Shown here: piece after piece, positions 1 to 8,810 of the stretch
Layout: each line of letters opens with the position of its first letter
Position numbering within the stretch: position 1 is the first letter of the stretch
Translations under genes and position numbers: made by a program
From: an uncultured beta proteobacterium
GTDB lineage: Bacteria > Pseudomonadota > Gammaproteobacteria > Burkholderiales > Rhodocyclaceae
Assembly (NCBI GenBank): GCA_903908065.1
Contig: CAIVQO010000043.1
Span: forward strand, 46,686 to 110,685
Reading direction: 5' to 3'
Length of the DNA stretch: 64,000 nt
The notes under the pieces: generated by a model
What the model saw: only the letters and a program-made list of their open reading frames with translations
What the model was told of the DNA's origin: nothing
Database searches by the model: none

Positions 1-182
1 TTGAGCAGGATCTTCAGGGCCAGCGCGTGATAGGGCAAGTCGCGCCATTCGGCCAGTTCGGCAGCGCTTACCTGCGGATAGGTCTCGGGAAGGTAGAGTC
101 CACCATCCGGAGCAAGCCCGCCCAGCAGGATGTCGCAGAAGGACTGCGCGGGGGAATTACCCCGAGTCGAGATGTATTTCAT
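1..182 (-). CDS. thrC: Threonine synthase, N-terminal part (cut by window edge)
   Basis: This is the first 60 codons of threonine synthase, the PLP enzyme that converts O-phosphohomoserine to threonine. Translation begins MKYISTRG and continues through GGLAPDGGLYLPE, the usual amino-terminal signature of proteobacterial ThrC. The PLP lysine lies outside the window. The start codon sits 5 bases after the hom stop, so the two genes should be co-transcribed as the last steps of threonine synthesis. Identification rests on the N-terminal motif and the hom-thrC gene order. Confidence 0.9.
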   Translation of the reverse strand, partial: MKYISTRGNSPAQSFCDILLGGLAPDGGLYLPETYPQVSAAELAEWRDLPYHALALKILL

Positions 183-187
183 GTCGG

Positions 188-1498
188 CTAACCCAGTTCT
201 TCCATCCGCAGACGGATCACCTTCTTCTTCACCACCGGTAGCGCTTCCACTTTCGCGATGGCCGCATCGACGTTCTTTTCGCGTGTGATGTGGGTCAGCA
301 TGATGATGTCGGTTTGTGACTCGCCTTCATTCGGTTCGCGCTGGATCATGGCGTCGATCGAGATCTGCTGGTCGGCAAGGATACGCGTAATGTCGGCCAG
401 CACGCCGGGTTTGTCCTCGACCCGCAGGCGCAGGTAATAGCCCGACTCCACCTCAGCCAGCGGCAGGATCGGCGTGTCTTCGACCGCGCCAGGCTGGAAA
501 GCAAGATGCGGCACCCGGTGCTCCGGGTCGGCGGTATGCATGCGGGTCACATCGACCAGGTCGGCAATCACGGCCGACGCCGTCGGCTCGGCGCCTGCAC
601 CCTTGCCGTAATAAAGCGTGGCGCCGACGGCATCGCCTTGCACCAGCACGGCATTCATCGCACCTTCGACATTGGCGATCAGCCGCTTGGCAGGAATCAG
701 GGTTGGATGCACGCGCAGTTCCACGCCATCGGCGCGACGTCGCGTGATGCCGAGCAGCTTGATGCGATAGCCGAGCTGTTCGGCGTAGCGGATGTCATCG
801 GCGTCGAGCTTGCTGATGCCCTCGATGTGCGCCTTGTCGAACTGCATCGGAATACCGAAGGCCAGGGCCGAAAGAATGGTGATCTTGTGCGCGGCATCAA
901 CGCCCTCGATGTCGAAGGTCGGGTCGGCCTCGGCATAGCCCAGGCGCTGCGCTTCCTTGAGCACCACGTCGAAGGGCAGGCCCTTGTCACGCATTTCGGA
1001 AAGGATGAAATTGGTGGTGCCGTTGATGATGCCCGCGATCCACTGGATGCGATTCGCCGTGAGGCCTTCGCGCAGCGCCTTGATGATCGGAATGCCACCT
1101 GCCACAGCCGCCTCGAAAGCCACCATCACGCCCTTCTGGCTGGCAGCCGCGAATATTTCGTTGCCGTGCACGGCCAAGAGCGCCTTGTTCGCGGTGACCA
1201 CATGCTTGCCGTTGGCGATCGCCTTCAACACCAGTTCCTTGGCGATGCCATAACCGCCGATAAGTTCGATGACGATGTCGATCTCGGGATCGGACACCAC
1301 GGCAAAGGCGTCGTCGGTGACTTCGGCACGTCCGGCGGTAACCTTGCGCGCCAGTTCCAGGTTCTTGTCCGCGACCTTGGTAATACGGATCGGGCGCCCG
1401 GCACGACGGGTGATTTCGGCCTCGTTGCGCGAAAGTACGGTAAAGGTGCCACCACCTACGGTGCCGATGCCAAGCAGTCCAACATTGATGGGTTTCAT
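188..1498 (-). CDS. hom: Homoserine dehydrogenase
   Basis: A 436-residue NAD(P)-dependent homoserine dehydrogenase, reducing aspartate semialdehyde to homoserine at the branch to threonine and methionine. The N-terminal Rossmann motif GLLGIGTVGGG lies near residues 8-18. The central catalytic domain carries the conserved GIINGTTNFIL stretch around residues 155-165. A C-terminal ACT domain (about residues 350-430, YYLRLRVEDKPGVLADI) is the usual site of threonine feedback control. It is the monofunctional long form, not fused to aspartokinase. It overlaps the upstream acetyltransferase by 4 nt and is followed by thrC after 5 nt. asd (55779) and metZ (42716) of the same pathway lie elsewhere in this window. 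Confidence 0.97.
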   Translation of the reverse strand: MKPINVGLLGIGTVGGGTFTVLSRNEAEITRRAGRPIRITKVADKNLELARKVTAGRAEVTDDAFAVVSDPEIDIVIELIGGYGIAKELVLKAIANGKHVVTANKALLAVHGNEIFAAASQKGVMVAFEAAVAGGIPIIKALREGLTANRIQWIAGIINGTTNFILSEMRDKGLPFDVVLKEAQRLGYAEADPTFDIEGVDAAHKITILSALAFGIPMQFDKAHIEGISKLDADDIRYAEQLGYRIKLLGITRRRADGVELRVHPTLIPAKRLIANVEGAMNAVLVQGDAVGATLYYGKGAGAEPTASAVIADLVDVTRMHTADPEHRVPHLAFQPGAVEDTPILPLAEVESGYYLRLRVEDKPGVLADITRILADQQISIDAMIQREPNEGESQTDIIMLTHITREKNVDAAIAKVEALPVVKKKVIRLRMEELG

Positions 1499-1947
1499 GG
1501 GAGGGATTTCCTGAAGCAGAAACTGGGAATGACAAAACCCTCGCGAAAATAGAAGCGATGGGCTGACGTACGCTGGGTGCCGGAATCGAGCGCGATGACA
1601 TCGCAGCCCAGACTTCTGGCGCGGGCTTCCAACCCGCCCAGCAGGAAGCGGCCGATACCGTGAGAACGGTGGGCCGCATCGGTAACCAGGTCATCGACGT
1701 AAAGTCGGCAACCTTCATAGGTATTCTGGATTAAGCGCCAGACGGCGACCCCGCGCACGGCGTCGCCCTGCGTGGCCAGCATCATGCGCGCGCCGCCGGC
1801 GAACACCTCGGCCAGGCGTCGTGAATAATCCGCTGGCAAGCGATCGCGCAACTGGCGATGTACGCTTTCGGCGCGCGCCAGCCAGTCCGGCGCGAGGATC
1901 TCGCCACTGGCCCCGGTGACGTCCACCAAGGCCAGATCAGCCGGCAT
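1495..1947 (-). CDS. GNAT-family N-acetyltransferase
   Basis: A 150-residue GNAT-fold acetyltransferase of unknown substrate. The acetyl-CoA binding segment reads RSHGIGRFLLGGLE (motif A, Q/RxxGxG/A type), followed by a C-terminal FYFREGF motif typical of the family. I place the start at the ATG at 1947, 11 nt inside the end of alaA. An in-frame ATG at 1989 would add 14 residues but would lie deeper inside alaA. No clear ribosome site separates the two. The stop overlaps hom by 4 nt (ATGA), so this gene is translationally coupled between alaA and hom. That suggests, but does not prove, a link to amino-acid metabolism. Confidence 0.85.
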   Translation of the reverse strand: MPADLALVDVTGASGEILAPDWLARAESVHRQLRDRLPADYSRRLAEVFAGGARMMLATQGDAVRGVAVWRLIQNTYEGCRLYVDDLVTDAAHRSHGIGRFLLGGLEARARSLGCDVIALDSGTQRTSAHRFYFREGFVIPSFCFRKSLP

Positions 1948-3163
1948 AGCGTTTGCGGTAGTTGTCGAGGAAACGTGCGATGCGACCAATGGCTTCCCGC
2001 AGATCGTCTTCGTGCGGCAGGAAAACCAGACGGAAATGGTCCGGATGCGGCCAGTTGAACCCCGTGCCCTGCACCAGCAGAACCTTTTCCGACACCAGCA
2101 GTTCGGAGATGAACTCCTGGTCGTCGGTGATCGGATACAGCTTCGGATCGAGTCTCGGGAACATGTAGAGCGTCGCCTTGGGCTTGACGCAGGTGACGCC
2201 CGGAATCGCCGTGATTAGTTCGTGGGCCACATCACGCTGGCGGCACATGCGTCCGCCCGGCGCCACCAGGTCATCGATGCTCTGGTAGCCGCCCAGCGCG
2301 GTCTGGATACCCCACTGTCCCGGCACATTGGCACAAAGACGCATCGAGGCCAGCATGTCGAGGCCTTCGATGTAGTCGCGTGCATGTTTTTTCTCGCCGG
2401 AGACCACCATCCAGCCGGCGCGATAGCCGCAGGAGCGGTAGTTCTTCGACAGGCCATTGAAGCTGATGGTCAGCACGTCGTCCGACAGGGCAGCTACCGA
2501 CGTATGCTTGACGCCGTCATAGAGTACCTTGTCGTAGACCTCGTCGGCATAGATGATCAGGTCGTTCTGCCGGGCGATCTCGATGATCTCCTTGAGCACC
2601 TCGTCGGGATACACGGCACCGGTCGGATTGTTCGGATTGATGATGACGATGGCGCGGGTTTGCGGCGTGATCTTGGCGCGGATGTCTGCCAGATCTGGCA
2701 TCCAGCCGGCGCTTTCGTCGCACAGGTAGTGCCTCGGCGTGCCCCCAGACAGGCTCACGGCGGCAGTCCAAAGCGGGTAGTCGGGGGCTGGCACCAGTAC
2801 TTCATCGCCGTTGTCCAGCAGCGCGTTCATGGCCATCACGATCAGTTCGGAGACGCCATTGCCGATGTAGATGTCTTCGATGCCGACACCTTTGATCTGC
2901 TTTTGCTGAGTGTAGTGCATCACGGCCTTGCGCGCCGAGAAGATCCCCTTGGAATCAACATAGCCGGCGGCATTCGGCAGGTTGCGGATCATGTCCTGCT
3001 GGATTTCCTCGGGTGAGTCGAAGCCGAAAGCCGCCAGGTTGCCAATGTTCAGCTTGATGATCTTGTGGCCTTCCTCCTCCATTTGCCGGGCGCGCGCGAG
3101 CACGGGGCCTCGGATGTCGTAACAGACATTGGCGAGTTTCGCGGATTTACTTACGGGCTGCAT
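1937..3163 (-). CDS. alaA: Alanine-synthesising PLP aminotransferase (AlaA type)
   Basis: A 408-residue fold-type I aminotransferase closely resembling E. coli AlaA, which makes alanine from pyruvate and glutamate. Matching landmarks are KLANVCYDIRGPV at the N-terminus, YIGNGVSELI, VPAPDYPLWTAAVSLSGG, IIINPNNPTGA and the PLP-lysine motif NGLSKNYR. I choose the ATG at 3163 because AAAGGA lies about 10 nt upstream and the protein then begins like E. coli AlaA. The ATG at 3184 would add 7 residues. Oddity: the normally conserved NIGNPAPFGF reads NIGNLAAFGF, and LSKTYR reads LSKNYR. It heads an operon with the acetyltransferase, hom and thrC. Confidence 0.93.
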   Translation of the reverse strand: MQPVSKSAKLANVCYDIRGPVLARARQMEEEGHKIIKLNIGNLAAFGFDSPEEIQQDMIRNLPNAAGYVDSKGIFSARKAVMHYTQQKQIKGVGIEDIYIGNGVSELIVMAMNALLDNGDEVLVPAPDYPLWTAAVSLSGGTPRHYLCDESAGWMPDLADIRAKITPQTRAIVIINPNNPTGAVYPDEVLKEIIEIARQNDLIIYADEVYDKVLYDGVKHTSVAALSDDVLTISFNGLSKNYRSCGYRAGWMVVSGEKKHARDYIEGLDMLASMRLCANVPGQWGIQTALGGYQSIDDLVAPGGRMCRQRDVAHELITAIPGVTCVKPKATLYMFPRLDPKLYPITDDQEFISELLVSEKVLLVQGTGFNWPHPDHFRLVFLPHEDDLREAIGRIARFLDNYRKRYAG

Positions 3164-3328
3164 GGGCAACCGTCCTTTCGGCAACGAGGCGCACCCGGAT
3201 GGCGCGGCATATCAACAGGGAATTCTGGCCGTCCGCATGGCGTTGCGAACCCCAAACCGGAACCGGAGACATCGGTTGCGGAACAGGCCGGCACCAGACT
3301 TGCAGGGCGTCGGGCTGGAACTAAAAGG

Positions 3329-3334
3329 TATAAT
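3329..3334 (+). promoter_or_regulatory. Perfect -10 hexamer ahead of the Mth938/arn operon
   Basis: A consensus TATAAT lies about 94 bases before the Mth938-like gene that heads the Ara4N operon. No good -35 element is found at 16-18 bp spacing, so assignment as the operon promoter is tentative. It could need an activator such as a two-component response regulator, which is known for arn operons in enterics. Confidence 0.35.
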
Positions 3335-3427
3335 GTTACCGAAGCCGATGCTGCACCGCAAATCCAGACTTGATGCGGCTTTGCGCCCTTCCTGCCCTGT
3401 CCGCCGACCACCTGCCCCGACGCCCGA

Positions 3428-3799
3428 ATGAAGCTGCACGCCTCCGTCACCGCCGGCCTGATGACGATCACTGCCTACGATGCCGGATATGTCGCCGTAA
3501 ATGGCCGCAAGCTGACGCGAAGCTTCCTGCTGACACCGCGAAGCCTGAACGAGGAGTGGCCGGCAAGCAGCATCGAAACCTTGGGACCCGAACACATTGC
3601 CGCCATCGCCGCACTGGAAAGTCCGATCGTGCTACTGGGCACCGGAGCACGCCAGCGGTTTCCGTCTGCCGCAGTGTTGCGTCCGCTGATCGAACGCCGT
3701 GTCGGCGTCGAGATCATGGATACCCATGCCGCCTGCCGCACCTACAACATCCTGATGGCGGAAGGGCGTGACGTGGCAGCCGCACTGATCATCGAATGA
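3428..3799 (+). CDS. Mth938-like (DUF498) domain protein
   Basis: A 123-residue protein of the Mth938/NDUFAF3-like DUF498 family. Recognisable features are a central LLGTGARQRFPSA segment, the typical glycine turn of the fold, and a C-terminal THAACRTYNILMAEGRDVAAALI stretch. Family members are small soluble proteins; the eukaryotic relative assists respiratory complex I assembly, and the bacterial role is not established. Its stop overlaps the start of the arnT-like gene by 4 nt (ATGA), so it is the first gene of the lipid A modification operon. No strong Shine-Dalgarno sequence precedes the chosen ATG. Confidence 0.85.
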   Translation: MKLHASVTAGLMTITAYDAGYVAVNGRKLTRSFLLTPRSLNEEWPASSIETLGPEHIAAIAALESPIVLLGTGARQRFPSAAVLRPLIERRVGVEIMDTHAACRTYNILMAEGRDVAAALIIE

Positions 3800-5436
3800 G
3801 CCCGTCCGGCACGCCTACGCGCACGAGCGTGCTGTGGCTGATCGCGGTCTTTGCACTGCTGTGGTTCGGCACGCTGGAACACCGCCGGCTGATCAATCCG
3901 GACGAAGGGCGCTACTCCGAGATTCCGCGCGAAATGGTTGCCAGCGGCGATTGGACCACGCCACGCCTCAACGACATCAAATACTTCTACAAGCCCCCGC
4001 TGCAATACTGGGCCACGGCTGCCGCGTTCACGGTGTTCGGCGAGCATCACTGGACGGCCCGCCTCTGGCCCGCCCTGACCGGTTTTCTGGGTGTCCTCTT
4101 CACCGGCTTTGCGACGGCACGACTATTTTCGCCACTGGCGGGCCTGATTGCCGGCGCCGTGCTGGGAAGCAGCGTGCTGTGGAACGTGATCGGGCATGCC
4201 AACACGCTGGACATGGGTGTCAGCGCGCTTTTGGCAGCGGCCATTCTGGCACTCTGCCTGGCGCAGCGCGATGACAGCACGGAAAGTCGGCGCTGGATGG
4301 ACGGCGCCTGGGCCCTGCTGGCGCTGGCCACGCTCTCCAAGGGCCTGATCGGGCTGGTGCTGCCGGCGGCCACGGTAGTGGCTTACATACTCTGGCAACG
4401 CGACTGGGGGCTCCTGGCCCGATTGCGGCTGGTACGCGGCACGGCCATCCTCTTGGCGATCACGGCCCCGTGGTTCATCGCGGTCTCCGTCGCCAACCCG
4501 GAGTTTCCGCACTACTTTTTCATCCACGAACACTTCGAACGCTTCCTGACCAAAACCCATGGTCGCTACCAGCCGGCCTGGTATTTCATCCCGATACTGC
4601 TGCTCGGCATGATCCCCTGGCTGGGCAGCCTGCTCCAGTCGTTCTGGCCAGCGAAGGGATCAACCGGCTCATTCTCCGCGCCGCGCTTCCTACTGGCCTG
4701 GACCGTCGTGGTTTTCAGCTTTTTCTCGGTATCGAGTTCCAAGCTCGCGTCCTACATCCTGCCGATCTTTCCCTCGATTGCAGCCCTGATCGGGGCCTAT
4801 CTGGCGCAACAACAGCACCGTTCCAGTCTCGCCTGGCAGGCCGTGCCCGCCATCCTGCTGGCGTGTGCCGCAGGGGTGCTGGCCTACAAGGCACCCGAGT
4901 TCGCAACCCCACAAGTGGGTGTCGCCGCGTATCAGGCCTATCAGCCCTGGCTGTACGCGGCGGCATTGGCTCTGCTTGCCGGGAGCGGATTCGCCTTTAT
5001 GTTTGGCCGACAGGGGCGCAGCCTGGCGTTTGCCTTGGCGCTGGCAATCGGCGGCCATGTGTTCGGCCAGTTGTTCCTGCTCGGACACAACGAAATCGGC
5101 CGCGTGAACTCAGCTCATGACGCCGCACTTGCGATCAAAGACAAGCTGCCGCCCGGCGTACCCTTCTTCTCCGCCGACACCTACGACCAGAGCCTTCAGT
5201 TCTATCTGAAGCGCACCACCACGATGGTGGCCTACCGCGACGAGCTCAGCTTCGGCATCGAACAGGAGCCCAACAAGTTCATCCCGACCATGGCCGAATT
5301 CGAGAAGCGATGGCATGAACTGCCCGCCGCCTGGGCACTGATGTCGCCCAAGACCTGGGAAGAAATGAACGCCAAGGGACTCCCCATGACCGAACAATTC
5401 CGCGACGGCCGTCGCGTCATCGTGAGCAAGCCATGA
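3796..5436 (+). CDS. arnT: ArnT-like lipid A Ara4N transferase (GT83 family)
   Basis: A 546-residue polytopic inner-membrane glycosyltransferase. The first periplasmic loop contains NPDEGRYSEIPREM (about residues 34-47), matching the DExRYAEI-type signature of ArnT and related GT-C enzymes where the acidic pair is catalytic. About a dozen hydrophobic segments follow, then a C-terminal soluble domain. In the known pathway ArnT moves 4-amino-4-deoxy-L-arabinose from undecaprenyl phosphate to lipid A on the periplasmic face, lowering negative charge and giving polymyxin resistance. Its place beside arnB, arnC, arnA parts and arnD supports this substrate over other GT83 options. It overlaps both neighbours by 4 nt. 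Confidence 0.88.
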   Translation: MSPSGTPTRTSVLWLIAVFALLWFGTLEHRRLINPDEGRYSEIPREMVASGDWTTPRLNDIKYFYKPPLQYWATAAAFTVFGEHHWTARLWPALTGFLGVLFTGFATARLFSPLAGLIAGAVLGSSVLWNVIGHANTLDMGVSALLAAAILALCLAQRDDSTESRRWMDGAWALLALATLSKGLIGLVLPAATVVAYILWQRDWGLLARLRLVRGTAILLAITAPWFIAVSVANPEFPHYFFIHEHFERFLTKTHGRYQPAWYFIPILLLGMIPWLGSLLQSFWPAKGSTGSFSAPRFLLAWTVVVFSFFSVSSSKLASYILPIFPSIAALIGAYLAQQQHRSSLAWQAVPAILLACAAGVLAYKAPEFATPQVGVAAYQAYQPWLYAAALALLAGSGFAFMFGRQGRSLAFALALAIGGHVFGQLFLLGHNEIGRVNSAHDAALAIKDKLPPGVPFFSADTYDQSLQFYLKRTTTMVAYRDELSFGIEQEPNKFIPTMAEFEKRWHELPAAWALMSPKTWEEMNAKGLPMTEQFRDGRRVIVSKP

Positions 5437-5804
5437 GCGGCATCAGTTTTGCACTCATCCTGACCGGGGTATTGCTCAATGCCGCTGCCCAACTCCTGCT
5501 GAAGGCCGGCACGAATGTCGTCGGGCATTTCGAGTTCCATGCCGAAAACATAATACCGATCGGCCTCAAGCTGGCGTTCCAGCCCTACATCATGGGCGGC
5601 ATGGCCTGTTATGCCATCAGCCTGGTGGTCTGGATCATGGCGTTGTCCAGGGTGCCGGTGTCGATTGCCTATCCCATGCTGTCGATCGGGTATGTGATCA
5701 ATGCCTTCATCGCCTGGCAGTGGTTTGGCGAAGCGCTTGCCGCCCAAAAGCTGCTCGGCATCGGTTTCATCGTGGTGGGTGTGTTTCTGGTAGCACGTTC
5801 ATGA
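5433..5804 (+). CDS. SMR/EamA-type small membrane protein, probable Ara4N-lipid flippase subunit
   Basis: A 123-residue four-helix membrane protein of the small multidrug resistance fold. The N-terminal helix carries LNAAAQLLLKAG, typical of ArnE/ArnF and related SMR proteins. Later helices read SLVVWIMALSRVPVSIAYPMLSIGYVINA. In enterics ArnE and ArnF form a heterodimer that flips undecaprenyl-phosphate-Ara4N to the periplasm. Here only one such gene is present, so it would have to act as a homodimer or with a partner encoded elsewhere. It lies between arnT and arnB with 4-nt overlaps on both sides. Confidence 0.85.
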   Translation: MSGISFALILTGVLLNAAAQLLLKAGTNVVGHFEFHAENIIPIGLKLAFQPYIMGGMACYAISLVVWIMALSRVPVSIAYPMLSIGYVINAFIAWQWFGEALAAQKLLGIGFIVVGVFLVARS

Positions 5805-6931
5805 GCCTCGATTTCCTCCCCTTCACCCGTCCTTCAATCGATGAAGCGACGATCGCCGAGGTCGCCAATGTCCTGCGTTCGGGCTGGATCACCAGCGGTC
5901 CGAAAGTGCAAGCCTTCGAGGCTGCCCTGTCCGCGCATTGCGGCGGCCGGCCGGTGCGCGCCTTCAACTCCGGCACGGCAACACTCGAGGTCGCATTGCG
6001 CCTGGCAGGAGTCGGCGCTGGCGACACGGTGATTACCACGCCGCTCACGTGGGTCGCCACCGCCAACGTGATCCTGGAGGTCGGCGCCACGCCGATCCTG
6101 GTCGATGTCGATCCACTTACTCGCAATATCGATCTTTCGAAAGTGGACGCCGCGATTCGGCCAGACACCAAGGCCATCATTCCGGTGGATCTGGCCGGGC
6201 TGCCAGTCGATCGCGACCGACTTTACGCGATCGCTGACCGACGTGGCCTGCGGGTGATCGAGGATGCCGCGCAATCGCTGGGCGCCTCTTGGAACGGCAC
6301 ACCCATCGGCAGCGCGTTTGGCGCCGGTCGCGGTTTCGTTTCGTTCAGTTTCCATGCCAATAAAAACCTGACGACGTCCGAGGGCGGGGCGCTGGTGCTT
6401 CCCGCCGACATCGACACCGGTCTTTGTGAGCGTCTGCGGCTGCAAGGCGTACGGCGCTTCCCGGACGGCGGCATGGACGTTGACGTGCTGGGCGGCAAGT
6501 TCAATCTGACTGACATTGCGGCCGCCATCGGATTGGGCCAGTTGCCCCATCTGGCTACCTTTACCGCCCGCCGGCGTGAACTGGCACGTACCTATCTCAC
6601 CACCCTCCAAGCGGTTCCCGGCCTCGACCTGCCACCGGCCGATTTAAACCAAGGCAACTGGCACATGTTCCAGCCTTTGCTGCCGCCGGGCACAGATCGC
6701 GGCCAGTTCATCGCGGGCATGAAGGCGCGAGGTATCGGCGTCGGCGTGCACTATCCTGCGCTGCATTTGTTTTCGCTGTATCGCGCGCTGGGCTTCAAGG
6801 AAGGGGATTTTCCCCAAGCCGAGGATATCGGCCGCCGCACGATCACGCTGCCGCTTTTCCCCGCGATGCAGGATAGTGACATCGAGCGCGTTTGCTCTGC
6901 CCTCAGGGCCACATTGTCGGAGCTCACATGA
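5801..6931 (+). CDS. arnB: UDP-4-amino-4-deoxy-L-arabinose aminotransferase
   Basis: A 376-residue DegT/DnrJ/EryC1/StrS family PLP aminotransferase. The expected Schiff-base lysine is at residue 188 in SFHANKNLTTSEGGAL, the same position as in E. coli ArnB. Other family landmarks are RSGWITSGPKVQAFE, AFNSGTATLEVALR and VIEDAAQSLGASW. It transfers an amino group from glutamate to UDP-4-keto-arabinose. I use the ATG at 5801, which overlaps the SMR gene by 4 nt (ATGA) and gives the canonical MSLDFLPFTRPSI start. A longer in-frame extension to 5720 only reads through the SMR gene. Confidence 0.93.
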   Translation: MSLDFLPFTRPSIDEATIAEVANVLRSGWITSGPKVQAFEAALSAHCGGRPVRAFNSGTATLEVALRLAGVGAGDTVITTPLTWVATANVILEVGATPILVDVDPLTRNIDLSKVDAAIRPDTKAIIPVDLAGLPVDRDRLYAIADRRGLRVIEDAAQSLGASWNGTPIGSAFGAGRGFVSFSFHANKNLTTSEGGALVLPADIDTGLCERLRLQGVRRFPDGGMDVDVLGGKFNLTDIAAAIGLGQLPHLATFTARRRELARTYLTTLQAVPGLDLPPADLNQGNWHMFQPLLPPGTDRGQFIAGMKARGIGVGVHYPALHLFSLYRALGFKEGDFPQAEDIGRRTITLPLFPAMQDSDIERVCSALRATLSELT

Positions 6932-7878
6932 GTTCGCCCATGCTTTCCATTGTCATCCCGGTCTATAACGAGGAATCGGGACTTGCCACGCTTTTCGGAA
7001 GACTCTACCCCGCGCTCGACGCCCTCGGCGAAATTTACGAGATCGTTTTTGTTAACGACGGCAGCCGCGATCGCTCGGCGGCAATCTTGCGCGAGCAATT
7101 CGACAAGCGCCCCGATGTCACGCGGGTGATCCTGTTTGCCGCGAATGCCGGGCAGCACATGGCGATCATGGCCGGATTCGAACACTGCCGGGGGGAAATC
7201 ATCATCACCCTGGATGCCGACCTGCAAAATCCGCCGGAGGAAATTCACAAGCTGATCGCGAAGATGCGAGAAGGCCACGACTACGTCGGCAGCATCCGCC
7301 GCAAGCGGCAGGACAGCCTGTTCCGGACCTGGGCGTCGAAGGCAATGAATCGCCTGCGGGAGAAGATCACCCGGATCAAGATCACCGACCAGGGCAATAT
7401 GCTGCGGGCCTATTCGCGCAGCGTGGTGAACGCGATCAACAGTTGCAAGGAAGTTGCGACCTTCATTCCCGCTCTGGCCTACACCTTCGCCCGTAGCCCG
7501 GCCGAAGTGGTGGTGGAGCATGAAGAGCGTGCCGCCGGCGAATCGAAGTACTCCCTGTACAGCCTAATCCGGCTCAATTTCGACCTGATGACCGGCTTCT
7601 CGCTGGTGCCGCTGCAATGGTTCTCCATGCTCGGCATCCTGGTCTCGCTGGGATCTGCCGCACTCTTCGTGTTGCTGATCGTGCGCCGCCTGATCGTCGG
7701 TCCGGAAGCCGAGGGGCTGTTCACCCTCTTCGCCCTGATGTTTTTCCTGATTGGATTGGCGCTGTTCGGCATCGGACTGCTCGGCGAATACGTGGGACGG
7801 GTCTATCAGCAGGTGCGTCATCGGCCGCGCTATCTGGTCGACGCCATCCTCGAGCGCGACGAGACCCGGGCACCATGA
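6928..7878 (+). CDS. arnC: Undecaprenyl-phosphate 4-deoxy-4-formamido-L-arabinose transferase
   Basis: A 316-residue GT2-family glycosyltransferase anchored by two C-terminal transmembrane helices. The nucleotide-binding and catalytic parts read SIVIPVYNEE near residue 8, FVNDGSRD, and TLDADLQNPPEE with its DXD-like motif. It attaches Ara4N-formyl to undecaprenyl phosphate on the cytoplasmic face. The ATG at 6928 overlaps arnB by 4 nt; the in-frame extension upstream to 6892 is inside arnB. Dolichyl-phosphate-mannose-synthase-like relatives (GtrB type) share this architecture, but the arn context decides the call. Confidence 0.92.
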   Translation: MSSPMLSIVIPVYNEESGLATLFGRLYPALDALGEIYEIVFVNDGSRDRSAAILREQFDKRPDVTRVILFAANAGQHMAIMAGFEHCRGEIIITLDADLQNPPEEIHKLIAKMREGHDYVGSIRRKRQDSLFRTWASKAMNRLREKITRIKITDQGNMLRAYSRSVVNAINSCKEVATFIPALAYTFARSPAEVVVEHEERAAGESKYSLYSLIRLNFDLMTGFSLVPLQWFSMLGILVSLGSAALFVLLIVRRLIVGPEAEGLFTLFALMFFLIGLALFGIGLLGEYVGRVYQQVRHRPRYLVDAILERDETRAP

Positions 7879-8810
7879 GCCGCGCCATCGTCTTCGCCTA
7901 CCACAATGTAGGCGTGCGCTGCCTTTCCGTGCTACTGGCGCACGGCGTCGACGTTGCGATGGTGGTGACCCACCAGGACAACCCAAAAGAAACCATCTGG
8001 TTCGACAGCGTGGCGGAACTGGCTGCCCGACACGGCATTCCGGTAATTACCCCCGACGATCCGAACGACCCCGCCATTGTCTCCCTGCTGACGACGCTGC
8101 AACCTGATTTCCTGTTCTCCTTCTACTACCGCCTGATGCTCAAGGCGCCGCTGCTGGCCTTGCCGGCGCACGGCGCATGGAACATGCACGGCTCGCTGCT
8201 GCCGAAGTATCGCGGCCGCGTGCCGGTTAATTGGGCGATCATCCACGGCGAGCGCGAAACTGGCGCCACCTTGCACGGCATGGTGGAAAAGCCCGACGCC
8301 GGCGGCATCGTGGCGCAGCAGGCGGTGCCGATCCTGCCCGATGACACGGCCGGCGAGGTGTTCAACAAAGTCACGCTGGCAGCCGAAATCGCGCTTGACC
8401 GGGTCCTGCCCGACCTGCTCGACCAACGGGCCGTCCCGCAAGCCCAGGATCTCGCCGCCGGCAGCTATTTCGGGGGGCGCAAGGCCGAGGATGGACGGAT
8501 TGACTGGACCCGCCCCGCCGCCGAAGTTCACAATCTGATCCGCGCGGTGGCGCCTCCCTACCCAGGTGCCTTCTGCGATACCGCCCGGGGCCGCCTCACC
8601 GTGCTTCGGTCGCTGCATCCGACGGGTGAAACCGGACCCCACGGCGGGCAACCAACACTATTTTCCCATGACGGAAAGCTGTATGCCGAATGCGGTGACG
8701 GCCGGCTTTTGCGGCTCCTCGCGGTAGAATTGTCAAGTTTGCCGACGTCGGCCATCACGACGAGCAACCAGTTCAACGCTATCTTCAGCTCTCCCCTCCC
8801 CCTGACATGA
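7875..8810 (+). CDS. UDP-Ara4N formyltransferase (stand-alone ArnA N-terminal half)
   Basis: A 311-residue formyltransferase equivalent to the first domain of bifunctional ArnA. It uses N10-formyltetrahydrofolate to formylate UDP-Ara4N. The catalytic triad is recognisable: N103 and H105 in WNMHGSLLPKYRG, and D141 in EKPDAGGIVAQQ. SLLPKYRGRVPVNW is the family signature. Translation from the ATG at 7875 overlaps arnC by 4 nt, and its stop overlaps the decarboxylase start by 4 nt. In E. coli both activities are one polypeptide; here they are separate, as described for Burkholderia. The last ~30 residues appear to be a short tail lacking the decarboxylase. Confidence 0.92.
   Translation: MSRAIVFAYHNVGVRCLSVLLAHGVDVAMVVTHQDNPKETIWFDSVAELAARHGIPVITPDDPNDPAIVSLLTTLQPDFLFSFYYRLMLKAPLLALPAHGAWNMHGSLLPKYRGRVPVNWAIIHGERETGATLHGMVEKPDAGGIVAQQAVPILPDDTAGEVFNKVTLAAEIALDRVLPDLLDQRAVPQAQDLAAGSYFGGRKAEDGRIDWTRPAAEVHNLIRAVAPPYPGAFCDTARGRLTVLRSLHPTGETGPHGGQPTLFSHDGKLYAECGDGRLLRLLAVELSSLPTSAITTSNQFNAIFSSPLPLT

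Noticed and set aside
506..1552. A 348-codon plus-strand open frame opposite hom
   Set aside because: It is antisense to a clear homoserine dehydrogenase and its product has no recognisable motif.
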